From an uncultured Lachnospiraceae bacterium (GTDB lineage Bacteria; Bacillota; Clostridia; Lachnospirales; Lachnospiraceae), in contig CAJUSO010000053.1 of NCBI GenBank assembly GCA_910588965.1, positions 1 through 23,026 on the forward strand: a stretch of DNA of 23,026 bases, read 5' to 3'. The translations under genes and the position numbers were made by a program. A model generated the notes under the pieces. It saw only the letters and a list, made by a program, of their open reading frames with translations, was not told where the DNA came from and made no database searches. Shown here piece after piece: positions 22,454-23,026 of this stretch. How positions within the stretch are numbered: the first letter of the stretch is position 1; every line of letters starts with the position of its first letter.

Positions 22454-22478
22454 AGAATAAAAAATGGAGGTAGCAGCT

Positions 22479-23026
22479 ATGTTGTGTCAATTTACAGTTA
22501 AGAATTATAAAAGCATACGGGATGAGATAACATTCGATATGCAAGCAGCCGCAATTTCAGAACATGAGAATAAAGTTATTAAAGATGTAGATGGGGAATT
22601 GTTTTTGCCAATTTCTGCGATTTATGGGCCCAATGGAGGCGGAAAATCTAATGTTTTAGAAGCATTGCATACGTTGGATTCCAAAGTGTTAAGACCGCTC
22701 TGCGCTACTTGTGATAAGGTTGACTGCGATTATAAAGCCCGTAAAATCCCGGTAGAACCATTTGCATTTTCTGAGCAGGCGAAAGATGAACCTACGGAAT
22801 TTGAATTGTTTTTTAGGACAGAAAAAGCAGAGTATCGTTATATCCTTCATGTGAAAGAGGATGAAGTTATTTATGAAAGTCTTGACCGGGTGAAAATGGA
22901 TACCGGAAGACCTTCGGCGCTTTTTAGACGAGATACAGATTCAACAGAATTAAAAGGGATTTTTGGAAGATTAAAGATAAGCGAGGATCTTTCAGCAACC
23001 TTGCCGCTGATTTCTTATCTTGGGAT
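22479..23026 (+). CDS. AAA family ATPase (AAA_15/AAA_21 type), 3' end outside the window
   Basis: The first 182 codons are present and open to the window edge. FTVKNYKSIRDEITFDM (5-21) is the typical N-terminal strand-helix of SMC/OLD-like ATPases, and YGPNGGGKSNVLEAL (49-63) contains the Walker A motif (GPNGGGKS, 50-57). A CATC...C pair (about residues 75-84) may be structural. Relatives include RloA/AbiL-type abortive infection ATPases, often paired with a RloB-like nuclease, and OLD-type nucleases; the part that would decide lies outside. ATGGAGG is the ribosome binding site. The gene is AT-richer than the flagellar block and lies next to IS debris, both consistent with horizontal transfer. 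A defence role is inference. Confidence 0.85.
   Translation, partial: MLCQFTVKNYKSIRDEITFDMQAAAISEHENKVIKDVDGELFLPISAIYGPNGGGKSNVLEALHTLDSKVLRPLCATCDKVDCDYKARKIPVEPFAFSEQAKDEPTEFELFFRTEKAEYRYILHVKEDEVIYESLDRVKMDTGRPSALFRRDTDSTELKGIFGRLKISEDLSATLPLISYLG

Larger units (their letters stand above)
21592..22478. other. Accessory DNA with inverted repeats and no intact gene
   Basis: It contains a segment bounded by partly inverted sequences: TATAATCTGTGTAAATAAG (21851-21869) and CTTACACACATAATCTGAC (21998-22016). A pentapeptide-repeat fragment on the minus strand follows, then GGAACCGG/CCGGTTCC arms (22293-22300 and 22346-22353). The rest shows no recognisable coding pattern. It reads as a graveyard of insertions. 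Confidence 0.5.

Noticed and set aside
1..23026. tRNA or rRNA genes
   Set aside because: No cloverleaf with a GTTCRANYC arm and no rRNA-like conserved segment was noticed on either strand; tRNAscan-SE would settle this.

Overview
The window looks like a Bacillota genome of the class Clostridia, most likely a motile anaerobic member of the Lachnospirales. The basis is an [FeFe]-hydrogenase maturase (HydG), a clostridial sigma-54 homologue, a small flagellin with a nonulosonate-type glycosylation cluster, strong AGGAGG ribosome binding sites and sigma-A promoters of the TTGACA/TATAAT type. This is inference from gene content; no 16S rRNA or tRNA gene is present.

Layout. (1) 1-1900, plus strand: a lone FabG-like short-chain dehydrogenase, then two paralogous XRE regulators (pair 1). 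(2) 1950-8490, minus strand: a sigma-54 gene that stops before its RpoN box, hydG behind a long structured leader with mutually exclusive terminator and antiterminator stems, and a large SWIM/SNF2 helicase. A possible Rex operator overlaps the rpoN promoter. (3) 8491-9136: a divergent intergenic region filled by a minisatellite of 38-bp units. (4) 9143-18136: the flagellar block. A FliD-like capping protein on the plus strand converges on a bidirectional terminator with a minus-strand series running metallophosphoesterase, CMP-nonulosonate synthetase (legF/ptmB type), CBS-nucleotidyltransferase (ptmE type), 4,6-dehydratase (legB), GT-D glycosyltransferase, CgeB-like glycosyltransferase, small helical protein, flagellin. 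The likely joint job is to make and attach a CMP-activated nonulosonic acid to flagellin, but the middle of the pathway (aminotransferase, acetyltransferase, hydrolysing epimerase, condensing synthase) is not in this window. (5) 18137-20490: three further XRE-family paralogues. Two share a palindromic operator-like site; the third has lost its helix-turn-helix and keeps only the N-terminal tag and C-terminal motif. A second tandem array (33/34-bp units) and large hairpins lie between them. (6) 20500-22480: decayed accessory DNA with a broken IS256-family transposase, a pentapeptide-repeat fragment and inverted repeats. (7) 22479-end: the start of an AT-richer AAA ATPase of the AAA_15/AAA_21 type, cut by the window edge.

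The most unusual signals are the attenuator-like hydG leader, the sigma-54 without an RpoN box, the HTH-less XRE paralogue and the two minisatellites.
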